From Perognathus longimembris pacificus (Eukaryota > Chordata > Mammalia > Rodentia > Heteromyidae), in assembly GCF_023159225.1 (NCBI RefSeq), contig NC_063180.1:9917297-9981296 (forward strand): a stretch of 64,000 nucleotides of DNA, in the 5' to 3' direction. Position numbers and translations under genes: made by a program. The notes beneath the pieces were generated by a model. It saw nothing but the letters and a program-made list of their open reading frames with translations. It was not told the DNA's origin and did no database searches. This document shows positions 22,345 to 33,822 of this stretch, piece after piece (positions within the stretch are counted from its first letter, which is position 1; the number at the start of each line of letters is the position of its first letter).

Positions 22345-22415
22345 TTTTCCAGTCCTGGGGCTCAAACTCAGGGGCACTGTTCCTGAGCTTCCTCACCATG
22401 TTGGGAGGAGGCTCA
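22345..22415 (-). repeat. antisense Geo monomer fragment
   Basis: Contains AGTCCTGGGGCTCAAACTC and GCACTGTTCCTGAGCTTCC, the tail half of a Geo right monomer. The rest is replaced by about 130 bp of unrelated, GC-richer sequence (about 22,416-22,545). Confidence 0.6.
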
Positions 22416-22549
22416 GGTGTTTTCCAGGGTCACATGGAAGGAAGATTCGGTCACGTGTCAGTATTCCCTTGTGGAAGAGTCTCCGGAACTGGTGTTAATA
22501 GGGAGGATAGCAGGAAGCAACCTTGTTCACAGCAACCACCCCCACCCCC

Positions 22550-22735
22550 CAACCTGGGGCTCAAACTCAGGGGTACTGTCCCTGAGCTTCTTTTTGTTCA
22601 AGGCTAGCAGTCTCCCACCAGAGCCATTGCACCACTTTCCTCTTTTTCTGTTTATGTGGTACTGAGGAATCAAACTCAGAGCTTCATGTATACTAGGCAA
22701 GCACTCTACCACTAAGCCACATTCCCAGCCTCTTT
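22550..22735 (-). mobile_element. older IDL-Geo SINE, antisense
   Basis: Full order of an antisense IDL-Geo with scattered substitutions: GGGGCTCAAACTCAGG, then CAAGGCTAGCAGTCTCCCAC, then GAATCAAACTCAGAGC, ending with CCACATTCCCAGCCTC. Clearly more diverged than the ten clean copies. Confidence 0.75.
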
Positions 22736-22767
22736 TTTTTTGTTTGTTTGTTTGTTTTGTTTTTTTT

Positions 22768-23560
22768 TCTTGTGTCAATCCTCAGGCTTGAACTCAGAGA
22801 TTGGGCACTGTTCCTGAGCTTGCTTGCTTTATTTATTGCTCAAAGCAATTGCGCTACACTAGAACCACAATTCTACTTCTAGACTTTTGGGTACTTAATT
22901 GAATAAAAGGGTCTTAAAAACATTCTTGCATGGGGGAAACCACAGGCAGGGGATACAAGAGGATCGTCAACAACAACAACAAAATGCTACGGTTCACATG
23001 GCATGTTGAAAATAATTACAGCAGTGATATAACACTCATTTCCATGACATGGAGTTCACTTCACAACATCTTATGTGTTCATAAATGGATAGCTACTGGG
23101 CTCTTGTGATCCTCTGCTGTGACTAGCCTAAACCTAATTATTCCCTATGAGGGAAACCATCCCATACTATCACTGTGTCTCATCTGAGTACCCTAGCTAC
23201 CGTATATACTGGTATTAGAACTAGGGAAGGGAAAATGAATATCAAAATTGAGAGAAAAGGATAAAATGACTCCAAAAGCAATACCTAAAAAAAAAATTGG
23301 TGTAAACTAACTGAACAACACATGGGGCGAGAGGGAAAGGGGGAAGGGAGAGGGGAGAAATGAAGGAGGACATAACCAATTGTACAAGAAATGTACCCAC
23401 TGCCTTACGCATGAAACTGTAACCCCTCTGTACATCACTTTGACAATAAATAAGTAATTATTAAAAAAAATTCTTGCCAAGGCAAGTTTCAAATAATCTT
23501 GAGATCTCAGCCTCCAGAGTAGCTTAGATTATGGACATGAGCCACCAGTGCTTGGTACCT
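22768..23560 (-). repeat. B1-like/Geo composite SINE, split by an L1
   Basis: The Geo half is at 22,768-22,921 (CTTGAACTCAGAG...TACTTAATTGAATAAAAG). The B1-like half is at 23,478-23,560 (GCAAGTTTCAAATAATCTTG, GATCTCAGCCTCCAGAGTAG, GAGCCACCAGTG). The 22,930-23,469 L1 lies between them, flanked by an 8-bp TSD taken from the SINE. The SINE is therefore older than that L1. Confidence 0.75.
22930..23469 (+). mobile_element. truncated L1 with inverted 5' part (twin priming)
   Basis: TSD ATTCTTGC at 22,922-22,929 and 23,470-23,477. The right part (about 23,170-23,469) is sense L1 3' UTR ending in the TTTGACAATAAATAAG tail motif. The left part (about 22,960-23,160) is the next upstream L1 sequence in reverse orientation; it matches the antisense stretch near 62,330-62,480 of L1-C. 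This arrangement is typical of twin priming. No ORF remains. Confidence 0.75.
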
Positions 23561-23739
23561 TCTCTTTTCTCAATAATTAACTTATCTACCTGATTTTGTA
23601 CTTCTGCAAACATTGATTTAGTTATGGATATTATTGCTAGACTTTCCTTTGAATCTATTTCTTTGCCCTTACCAAAACATAGCTAAAATGTATTCATGCT
23701 CTTGCAAGCATTAGTCTGATTTCTTCTATGAATGAATAG

Positions 23740-24190
23740 CATTTTGCTGTGTAGACTTCTGAAAATTTATTTATACACTGGCCAAACATATTTGGAATGT
23801 TTACTTTTGGTTAGCAAACCCATATGCTATAAGCATAGGAATATAAATTATTGAAGTAACAGGTTTTAATTTCTCTGTGTAAATTTGTAAGAGTGTAATT
23901 TCTGGGTTATATGGTAAATAAATATTAACTTGATAAAAGTAGCAATAGTATACTATTCTGTTTTGATTCCATAAGAAATCTCTCCTCTGAAGATTTACTA
24001 GCACTTGTTGTTGCCACATTGGTTTCTTTTGTTCCTTGTCATTATAACAAATCTCTAATTGTGGCCCATTGTTATTTTATTGTACAATTCCCTAATATGT
24101 TTAGTGATATTGAACATATTATTATGGCTTCTTTGCCATCAACATTCAAATTCTTCACTCATGTGTCTATGTCACAGAACTTTCTTTGAT
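23740..24190 (-). mobile_element. ancient L1 ORF2 C-terminal fragment
   Basis: Antisense remnant whose word order follows the L1 ORF2 C-terminus and 3' end (Cys-rich segment and flanks): TAATTTCTGGGTTATATGGTAA, the CACTTGTTGTTGCCACATTG region, then 'tagtgatattgaacatatta'. More diverged than every other L1 here, with no intact frame. Confidence 0.6.
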
Positions 24191-24194
24191 TTCA

Positions 24195-24940
24195 ATTTAA
24201 TGTCATAACATTCTAAAGGAGTGTAATTTACTATTGTCCAATAATAGATTAAAAAAATTGTATCTCAGAATAGCTCAGAAGCATGTGTGAGAGCTGGAGC
24301 AGAGGCACAGTCTTTATCAGACTTCCAAACCCATGGTAGGTACCTGCTGCTCTGCCCAAGAGTTCACCTGTTCTTTTAAGATTTAAGTCAATTTGTTCTT
24401 GAATTTAAGGAGACAGTGAGAATTATCAGTGAACAGAACTGAATATGAGATCAGCATGTGTCTCCTAACTTATGAAATTAGCATAAGTTATGATGTTATC
24501 ATCTCAATTTTAGTGCAGAGAAAATGGAGATTGAACAGACTATATTACCTAAAGGTTAGATGAGGAAAATGAGACTGAAATTAAGTTTGTTTGAATGCAA
24601 AGCTATAGAGTTTGGGCCCTCCCATTCAACTCATTCTTTTATTGTAAAATATATAGAATATTACAAATCCTTGAAGATCCTTTCAGTTGTTCCCTGAGTA
24701 CTGTATACATGTATAAAGGACTTGGCTTTTTTCACTTAATTAGCTTCTTTCAACTTAGACATTGTTCTTTAAAAAGTAGACAATTGATATTCCCCTAATA
24801 CAAATAAATTGTCTCATATATATCTCTGAGTATTAATTGTAATTAATGAGACTACAATACACCCATGGAAACAAAAATAAAACAAATAACTGTGAAGTAT
24901 AGTTGTGAATATTAAATAAACAATGTATAAAATCTGTGTA
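24195..24940. other. unique sequence
   Basis: Nothing recognised. Confidence 0.5.
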
Positions 24941-24944
24941 AAAG

Positions 24945-25160
24945 ATCTGGGTGCTGCTGGCTCAGTACTTAGCTGCCATCCTAGCCACTCATGAGGCTGA
25001 TACCTGAAGTACTTCAGTTTGAATCCAGCTTTAGTAGAAAAGTCCATTAGACTCCATCTCAAATTAACCAGTAAAATTCAAATTGGAGGTGTTGCTCAAG
25101 TGATAGAGCACTGGCTGTGAGCAAGAAAGCTGAGCCAGGGAGAGACGCCTCAGTTCAAGC

Positions 25161-25163
<3 letters not shown>
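24945..25163 (+). repeat. B1-like/Geo composite SINE
   Basis: B1-like left half (TGCCATCCTAGCCACTCATG), linker CAAATTAACCAGTAAAA, and Geo right half (GTTGCTCAAGTGATAGAGCA...CTCAGTTCAAGCC). The CA microsatellite starts exactly at its end. Confidence 0.75.

Positions 25164-25253
<90 letters not shown>
25164..25253. repeat. (CA)n(GA)n microsatellite
   Basis: CA units to about 25,214, then GA units to about 25,253, at the 3' end of the composite SINE. Confidence 0.92.
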
Positions 25254-25256
<3 letters not shown>

Positions 25257-25259
25257 TAA

Positions 25260-25800
25260 CACCTATCCATCAAGGATCAACCAGGGCTGTTGTAAATGTT
25301 AGAGAATAAGATATAATAGGAAGCAGGCACAGCATAATTGCAGAAGAAACTGGGGAACTCAGAGCCACTGGGAGCTGAAACTTTTTCAGTGACCAAATTC
25401 ATGTTTGTAAACCCACTTCAAGGAAGCCTGGCACATGGGCTGAACACCAGCTGCTGGGGGTGCAAAGAAGTCATCTCTGGAAAGTTGTTCCTTCGGTATC
25501 TAATGGTAAAGCTGGTATTGTTGATGGTCAATAGAACCTGGAAATCAAGAAGTGGTGGACACTAAGTGGAATAAGCCTAGACTGCAACAATAGTGAAATG
25601 TATCATGCAATGTGACTAACATGTATTATCTCTGCAAATTATGTTTATAAATACATTTACTTTGTAAATATTTGTTTTAAAAGTGTTTATTTGTGAATCT
25701 AACTTGCAAAGTACATGGTGAATGTATTAAATGCAATGCTAACAGAAAAATAAGATTTTTAACAAAGAATTGCATTTAATATGGATCAAATTTTGTTTTA
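25260..25800. other. unique sequence, no gene seen
   Basis: A 75-codon frame at 25,338-25,565 has no recognisable domain or splice context. No other signal. Confidence 0.5.
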
Positions 25801-25802
25801 AT

Positions 25803-26025
25803 TACTTTTTTTTCTGGTCCTGGGGATTGAACTCTGGGCCTGGATGCTGTCCCTGATCCTCTTTGTACTCTATCACTTAGTGCTCTACCACTTCAGCCAC
25901 AGGTCCACTTCTGGATTTTCCTAAGTAGTTAATTGGAGATGAGTCTCACAGACTTTCCTGCCCAGGTTGGTTTTGAACCATGACCCTCAGACCTTAAGCT
26001 CCAGAGTAGCTAGGACTACAGGTTC
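25803..26025 (-). repeat. B1-like/Geo composite SINE, antisense
   Basis: Order GGTCCTGGGGATTGAACTC, GTGCTCTACCACTTCAGCC, TAGTTAATTGGAGATGAG, TTTCCTGCCCAGGTTGG, AGAGTAGCTAGGACTACAGG. A complete and fairly well preserved composite element. Confidence 0.8.
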
Positions 26026-26029
26026 ATTT

Positions 26030-26457
26030 GCTTTTTAAAAATTATCATTAAGTAGTTGCACAGAGATGTTGCCATTCAACAGAGCAGTTTTGAATATAAA
26101 TCATACAAGGAAGAGAGAAACATTTTAATGATACTTATTTCTGGGTAGCAATGTTCTGCATAATTTGAATATTAGTCACAATTTATCACATCTTTTTCAA
26201 AATTATAAAAAATATGACTTTATATTTGTAAGACAAAAATATGCTTTAAATGTGGTAAACTATATTTTTAAAGAAAACAGGCAGAAAGATGATAACAATT
26301 AACCAACAATTTTGTAAACGTTGGCCACAGGTAGCCTAGAAGAAGCCAAAAGCTTATTGTGGAATGAAAGACAGACATTTAAGACAATATTATGTGAATA
26401 AGTTTTAGAAAATTGATGCTATTTACAAAGGACTAGCCTCTTATCCCAAATTTTAGT
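26030..26457. other. AT-rich unique sequence
   Basis: Nothing recognised. Confidence 0.5.
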
Positions 26458-26467
26458 TCATCATTTT

Positions 26468-27417
26468 ATTTATTTATGTATTCTTTTTGAGGTGAAGTAC
26501 TGAAGAGTTACAGTTACAAACATTAGGTATTGAGTACTTTCTTGCCCAACTTGATACCCTCTCCCTCATTTATCTCCCACTTTCCCTCCTCCTCCCCTTC
26601 CCCTCCCCAGAGGTACAGTTAGTTTACAACATATTGTCTTGTAAGTATTACTGTTGCATTGCTTTGTCTTTTACCCTTTGCCTCAGCATTTTAATGTTCC
26701 TCTTCCCTTCCCTAATTCAGATTTCTGTCTGGGATATGGCCAAAAGGGAATACTATGATACTGTTGGTGTGAGTGTAAACTTGTTAAACCACTCTGAAAA
26801 GCAGTGTGAAGATTCCTCAAAATTCTAAACATAGAGACCCCCTATGACCCAGCAACCCCACTTCTGGGCATTTACCCACAGCATCACAAACAAGGTCAAA
26901 CTGAAGCTACCAACACAACCATATTTATAGCAGCATTAGTTACCATAGATACAATATGGAACCAGCACAGATGCCCTTCAGTAGATGAATGGATCAAGAA
27001 ATTATGGTATATATACACACATGGAGTACTGTGCTTCTATCAGAAAGAATGCCATTGTCTCATTTGTAAGAAAATGGAAAGACTTAGAAAAATATCATAT
27101 GACGTGAAGTGAGCCAGACCCAAAGAAACATAAACTCTATAGTTTCCCTCATTGGTAATTAGTATATGTCAAGGATAGTCCTAACAGATGATCACAATAG
27201 CTCAATAACTATGTACATATGATTACATAAGATGATGCTAACAGAAATGACTTCCAAAATATGGAAGCAAGTGATTTATCATTTAGGTTATTATTTTCAA
27301 TGTACTATGTGACATTATTTCTTTTCTCCTCTGTTCATCTTCCCTATGATTTAGCCACTGTTGTCACTATATTGATTCTTGTACCCTGGGAGATATATAT
27401 GTATATATGTGTGTGTG

Positions 27418-27477
<60 letters not shown>
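26468..27477 (-). mobile_element. truncated L1 with inverted 5' part (twin priming)
   Basis: TSD TCATCATTTT at 26,458-26,467 and 27,478-27,487. The left part (26,468 to about 26,722) is antisense 3' UTR with its A tail at the left edge. The right part (about 26,725-27,400) is the adjoining upstream L1 sequence in sense orientation: the ORF2 C-terminus (words for IWNQ-like and WIKKLWYIYT-like segments) and the first part of the 3' UTR, up to ACCCTGGGAGATATAT. The two parts abut in L1 coordinates. A (TA)n run grew at the end of the inverted part. Confidence 0.85.
27410..27477. repeat. (TA)n microsatellite
   Basis: TGTG/TATA sequence passing into pure TA units. It lies at the outer end of the inverted L1 segment, where the L1 itself has ATATTGTGTATATG. 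Confidence 0.9.
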
Positions 27478-27479
<2 letters not shown>

Positions 27480-27504
27480 ATCATTTTTTTAATCCGGCAG
27501 TTTT

Positions 27505-27605
27505 TTGGTTAGTTGTGATGTTGATTTTTGAGACAAGGTCTTACTATGTAGCCCAGGCTAGCCCCTAGTTCATAATTGAGAAGCCTCAACATCCTGCTTT
27601 CTGGA
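27505..27605 (-). repeat. B1-like SINE, antisense
   Basis: GAGACAAGGTCTTACTATGTAGCCCAGGCTAG is a typical antisense B1 3' half. The 5' half is degraded. Confidence 0.75.
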
Positions 27606-27609
27606 ATAA

Positions 27610-29679
27610 AAGGATAAAGATAGTTCAATGTGATGTTTTCACAGACACTGAACATGAACTTAAACTTTGTAAAATTACCCAGTTTAAGTTAATTATAAAC
27701 CTTACTACTTTATATCGAAGAGACAGCCTTAACTATAATCATTTGTAAATGATTGCATGTATGTGATTTGGTTAGGCAAAATAAATGTAAAGTTGAATGA
27801 GAATGTAAATAAACAGCTAAAATAATGTAAATATTTCACAGCTTTTTTACCTAATGTTTCATATAGTCTAATTTGGTTACTCTGCTTTTGAACAAATTGG
27901 GAATTTGTCTCAAGAGCTTGAAAATGCTAATGACTTCGTATTTTTTTAAATATGCCTTTTGGCATATTTCTAATTAGATAAAATGGTTGATTTTAGTTTG
28001 TATTTCTAAAAGAAAAGCTAGAAATATTGAACAAATAAAACCTTATTAAGTAAATAATAATGTAGTATTTGTCAACATATTATTCAAGACTTAAAATATT
28101 GTGACAATATTGTCCATATTAGAAAATGCTCACTGTTAAAACTAATGTACTCACAGAAAATGAAAGTATAATTGTATGAGTTTACTCAAATATAATTATT
28201 AGCTAATGGTCAATAATCCATCATTGCTTTAAGATTATACATATGTATATATAATCAATTAATCATAATGCCTAAGTTTATCCACTGCACAAAATAAATT
28301 ACTCTTATCAACAAATGCAAAGTGGAAGTGGCTGATATTTGATTAGTACTTTTTATATTGTAATATTTTCTCCCAGCAGTTAAACTTATAAGCAGACTCC
28401 ATTCTCTCTATTTACACATCTGTCAAAATTAAATTATATTGAAATTGTGACTTGCTTCCCCCAAACTCATGGAATGCATCTGCTTCTGAAAGTCTGTTAT
28501 TATCCAAGGAGATAATAGTGTACTTTCTGATAGCTCAGGCATTCCATGCAGGTAGCCGGTGATAAACTTTTCTCCAGGTCTCTGCAGCTGACTGCGTGCA
28601 GGGAGAAGACAGGTGTGACTATCTTAATAACAGAGGTGGGAATGACAGAGCCAAAATCATCAGCGTTGTGTAAGCCTGCTCAAGGAGAGGTTCTATTTAG
28701 AGGTCATCAGATTAAATACATTAGTCCACATGCCACTTAAATAATAGCGACCAGATAGCCTTCCTCTGAGCCATATTCCTAAGAATTGATGGGACATGAG
28801 CAATGTCAGACAAAGCACATTATTACAGTGAATGAGCTTCTGGGTATGGTGAAAAAGAAATAAAACCTGACTGCTCTATAACCATTACTTTATTCTAACA
28901 AAGTACAATTTGAAAATGGTAATAATTGTGCATTTTCTTTAACTAAAAAGCTATGTAAGATGACTTGTGATAATTCCAAATAGAGAATCAATGCAAACCT
29001 TTTTGTTGTATAGTAAAGGTGTTGAGGGTAATGCGGCTTGACATTCCTTTCATTGGGAAATATCCATCTTTCTTATCTCATCATAATCTTGGTGAGTGGG
29101 GGTACTTACATAGACCAAAGTTGTCTCTCTGCTGGAAGACCAGGCACAATTAACAACATTTGGTCATTTATGGAATTTCATTCAGCTATGCATATAGATA
29201 TTGGTTGAGAAAGGTTAAATGAGTATGTATAAACCAATGCACACATTTTTTCAGAGCCTTTGGCTGGAAATGTTTTCTTCTGCTCTCATCATGGACTATA
29301 CATATACTATTTTTATAGTTCTCATATTCTATGAGAATGCTCATTTTAATGCCAGAAATGAAGAGTTCAACATCAGCATTTGTTCTTAATTCTGCTTTAT
29401 CTAAAAGAAGATTTAACTCTCTTTTTTATATAAGTGAATTCAATGCATATTAGTCAATGTCACCACTTCCATCATTCTCTTTCATCTATATCAATTCCCG
29501 CATCCCCTTAAGTTACCTGCATCCAAGTCCATATATATACATTAAATATCTTTACTGTATTCTTCTACTCTTCCTGTTTCCCCTTTTGTTTGACTTCACT
29601 TCTTATGAGAAAGTATGTTTTTACTTTCTGGTATTCCTATGTTAAAACTCTTTTTGTGTGTGTGTGTGCAAATGTCCAT
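27610..29679. other. AT-rich unique sequence with a less AT-rich block at about 28,430-28,740
   Basis: No L1, SINE or gene recognised over 2 kb. The block at about 28,430-28,740 has more even base composition and one 64-codon frame without a domain. It could be a conserved non-coding element, but that cannot be judged from one genome. Confidence 0.45.
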
Positions 29680-29688
29680 TTTTTAATT

Positions 29689-31370
29689 TATTTTTATTTT
29701 TTTCTTATTTATTGTCAGTGATGTTCTATGATAAATTCTTAGCTGTTCAAAGGAGTTATACCATCACAATCTTTCCTTATATATACAATACTTTAGTCTA
29801 TGTGTTTGTGTATAATGTATATGATCCTGTATATGTTCTATAAATGTTTATAATCCATAACTAACTTCAAAATATGGGAGAAAACATGCATCCTTTGTCT
29901 CTCTGAGTCTGACTTACTTCACTTAACATAATCTTCCCAGCTTCACCAATTACCCAGGAAATGACAACATCATTCATATTATTCAATGAGTAAAATTCCA
30001 TAGTATATGTATATATTACATTTTCTTGATCCAATCATATTTGCAGAGTACCTTGGCTGTTAACAAAACTTGCCAGAGGTGCATAGTCCAGCAATGAGCA
30101 TGGATTTATAAGCATGTTTTTTTTTTTTTTTTACTGTATTCTAATTTGTAAATTTCTAGATAGATGGTCAAGAGTGCTATCACTGGTACACTGGGTAGGT
30201 CTAGGTCAGATTTTTGAGGACTCTTGAACTTCTATATTGGTTACATCAATTTACACTCTCACCATATATATACCTACCAGCATCTGTCGTTCTTTGTATT
30301 CTGGATGGTGGTCATTTTTAATGGGGTGAAATGGAATCTCAATGTTTTGATTTGCATTTGCTTTATGATCAGAGGAGGTGTTGGGACATTTCTTTAAGTG
30401 TTTATTGGCATTATGTTTATTGGCTCTGGTTTCTCGGAGATATAACCATCCTAAATATCTACACACCAAATACAGGAGCACCCAACTTCATCAAACAAAC
30501 ACTAATGACTCTAAAAACACTCATAGACCCAAACACATTGAAAGTTGGGGACTTTAACACTCCACTGTCACCTCTGGACAGATCAGCACGCCAAAAACTG
30601 AACAAAGAAACCACAGAACTAAACAACTGCATAAACCAACTAGACTTAACCGACATCTACAGAATATTCCACCGAGCAACGACAGAATACACATTCTTTC
30701 CAGCAACATATGGAACATTTTCCAAAATAGATCACATCTTAGGACACAAAGAAAATCTGTACAAATTCAGATCTATCAAGTAATTCCCTGCATTCTCTCA
30801 GACCACAATGTAATAAAATTAGAGCTCAACTCAAACAGTCACCACAGAAAATCCTACAATTCATAGAGAGTAAAGAACACACTGCTGAACCATCAGTGGA
30901 TCATTGAAGAAATTAGAACAGAAATTCAAATATTTATGGAATTCAACAAAGATGAGGACACAAAGTACCAGCTCCTTTGAGACACAGCAAAGGCAGTACT
31001 CAGAGGGAAGTTTATATATCTGAGCGCCTACACCAACAAATTGGAGAAACAGCAACTCAACAACTTAAGGAAGCACCTTAATCTCGAAAGAGAACAACAA
31101 GCCAAACCCCAAGTCAATAGACAGAAGCAAATAATTAAAATCAAATCAGAATTAAATGAATTAGAGACAAAAAAAAAAACATCGAAAGAATCAACAAAAC
31201 AAAGAGTTGGTTCTTTGAAAAAATCAACAAGATAGATAGACCCCTAGCAAACCTGACCAGAAAACGAAGGCAGCACACCCAAATGAACAAGATCAGAGAT
31301 AAAACAAGTAACATCACCACAGAAACAACCCAAATTCAGAACACAATAAGGGACTATTTTGGTTTCTCAC
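29689..31370 (-). mobile_element. L1 with inverted 5' part and large internal gap
   Basis: Candidate TSD TTTTTAATT at 29,680-29,688 and 31,371-31,379. The left part (to about 30,430) is antisense 3' UTR plus ORF2 C-terminus. The right part (about 30,437-31,365) is sense ORF2 from the late endonuclease domain (words [19 protein letters not shown]) through the linker toward the RT domain. About 2 kb of ORF2 between the two is missing. The frame stays open for 150 codons at 30,331-30,783 but is broken later. Confidence 0.75.
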
Positions 31371-31379
31371 TTTTTAATT

Positions 31380-32820
31380 CAGGAATGTGTTCTTTTGTGT
31401 TACCAACTTCTGGACACTTATTTTTCACTTGGATAGGGATTGGGGTGTTAATCAGTTATATTATTTAATCTGGGTATAATTTAACAAGCTATATAAATAA
31501 AACCACTGGAGATTTGAAGCGGGCCTTAAAGAGAATAACACAGAAAGACACAGAAATAAAATACTATATTACTTTTATGCAATTAATTGTGAAAGCAATT
31601 CAACACTTCACACATCCTCATCTCCCAGGAAATCTAGTAAAGAAACAACGTTTTGATACATTGACAGAAGAGGGCACTTTTGAACTAGAAATTACTCATA
31701 GAAGTTGACTAATTGGTAAAAGATTAAAGAACCCTTTAGGTTTGTCAATATGAATCACAAAGTCCAGATTGTTAAATGTAATAATATAAAATGATGTACA
31801 AGCTAATTACTTTGAAATGCAAAAAAAAAATGTTCTTAGTGGATGAAACATTTCTTTAAATAAATATTGCCTGGCTTTGGTCTATGGAATCTAATTTTTC
31901 ACCTCTTAAGCTCCAGTTTGGAAAAAGCTATCTTCAAAAATCTATGCCTTTATGCTCCAGGTAAGATGAAAATTGGAAAATAACAATTCTCACTACCTCT
32001 TAACTACTCCCTTGGCTGTTCAGCAGGATCATTGCATTCTACATGTATAATGTGTTCTAGAAGCAAACATACAAAATCTGTTCCCATATTTCCAAGAACA
32101 GTGAAAGGATATCATTGCATCAGATATCTACATACCTAATATATCTATAGTCACTAGTTTATGTGACTCCCAACTCCCTGATAAGTATTGGATTTAACTA
32201 TTTGCATGTATTTTCATATTTCCAAAGTTTTTTCTTAGTGTAAACAATTGTGAAAGTTTTTAACTTGTTTATGCTTTTTAAATATTTTATAGTCTTTTTT
32301 GTAAAGCAGAAAAAAATGTTTATTGAACATTTCTTATCAAAGATTACATTTTATGAGTGACATAATTCTAAATAACATTGAATTGACATTACAATTGTTT
32401 AGTAAATTGGACCCATTGCATGAATTATTTAATTATGAGAAAACACTTAACATTTTTAGATCATAATTTTTCTGTAAGCTGCAGTACTGATGAATTCACT
32501 TGAATCAACAAGTAATGAACAGGAACTATCAACTTAATGGGAAAATATCAAGCTTAATGAAAAAAATAATTAACTCATACATTTTCTGAACTTCTACAAA
32601 TAAGTATGAAATACTAAGCCTCTTTCCAAGAAATTTGAGACACCTAAGAAGCAAATGGCTTAAAATAAGACCTTTAAAATAAATAACAAAATGAATCACC
32701 AATGAATGAGAATGGAAACATGCTGATCTTATAAGTAGGACAGTATCCTTGTTCGAGTGGCCTAGTTACCTGGCCCCCTATCACCTGAACTGTATTTCCA
32801 GCCTTGCTTTTGGTGGCTAC
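31380..32820. other. AT-rich unique sequence, no gene seen
   Basis: Nothing recognised beyond short open frames. Confidence 0.55.
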
Positions 32821-32824
32821 CTTT

Positions 32825-33010
32825 TAAATGTATTTATTGTTATTGCAAATATGATGTGTAGATGGGTAATGGTTATGTAAGTCAAATAAAGAACAATGTT
32901 TTGAACAATGTTATTCCTTTACTCGCTGTCTCCTAGGTTTCCCTCTCATTTTCACCCACACATTGTATAGTTCATGTTCAACATAGTGTCCAATGACACA
33001 TATGTGTATA
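32825..33010 (-). mobile_element. old L1 3' UTR scrap
   Basis: The order AAATGTATTTATTGTTATTG, GATGGGTAATGGTTATGTAA, TTGTATAGTTCATGTTCAAC, CATAGTGTCCAATG matches the antisense 3' UTR words of other copies with heavy divergence. Confidence 0.5.
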
Positions 33011-33169
33011 CACAGGTTCTTTTTTTGTTTTTTTCTTTTGTAATTTTAAACATATGCACAGCTACTATAGTGTATTTTATGTTATTGATTAAATGTTGTT
33101 TCCCCCAAAAGTTAATATGTTAGTTTTCTTCATTCATGACAGTACTGAGTAGTTACATAGTTTAGGAAG

Positions 33170-33305
33170 GCAAGGTTTGGGGGAGGTCTTTAGTTTCAGA
33201 TAAGAGCCTCACAGCCTTTCCTGCCCAGGCTAGCTTTGAACCACGATTCTCAGATATCAGCCTCCAGAGTAACTAGGATTACAGGAGTGATCCACAGGCA
33301 CCTGG
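33170..33305 (-). repeat. B1-like half of a composite SINE, antisense
   Basis: Words AGATAAGAGCCTCACAG, TTTCCTGCCCAGGCTAGC, GATATCAGCCTCCAGAGTAA, GATTACAGG. The Geo half is missing. Confidence 0.65.
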
Positions 33306-33597
33306 CTTCCCTTAAAACTGTGGTAGCACTCATCTACTGAATTGGTCCATGAGAATTGAGTGAGAACATTAAACATATGAAGTCAATGAAGTTTACAAGC
33401 CTGTGAAATGTATTCTTTTTCTCTCCCTAAAGGCTAGTTAGTATAAGAAGTTAAAAGATTCTATGTGACCTTGCATAAATAGCAGAATCTATGTGTTTTG
33501 TTAAAGTTTAATATGAATTAAAATTATGTCTGTGTTGTAGAAAAACATGGAGTTAATTAGCTTTTCTTCAAGAGCAAACAATCTCAAAAGAATTATT

Positions 33598-33808
33598 ATT
33601 ATTATTATTATTTTTTGGCCAGTCCTGGGGCTTGGACTCAGGGCCTGAGCACTGTCCCTGGCTTCTTTTTGCTCAAGGCTAGCACTCTGCCACTTGAGCC
33701 ACAGCGACACTTCTGGCCATTTTCTGTATATGTGGTGCTGGGGAATCGAACCCAGGGCCTCATGTATATGAGGCAGGCACTCTTGCCACTAGGCCATATC
33801 CCCAGCCC
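33598..33808 (-). mobile_element. IDL-Geo SINE, 'aaaaag' sublineage
   Basis: Antisense dimer with tail (ATT)n then T run at the left and CCATATCCCCAGCCC at the right. TSD TCAAAAGAATTATT at 33,584-33,597 and 33,809-33,822. The tail merges with ATT units from the TSD. Confidence 0.92.
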
Positions 33809-33822
33809 TCAAAAGAATTATT

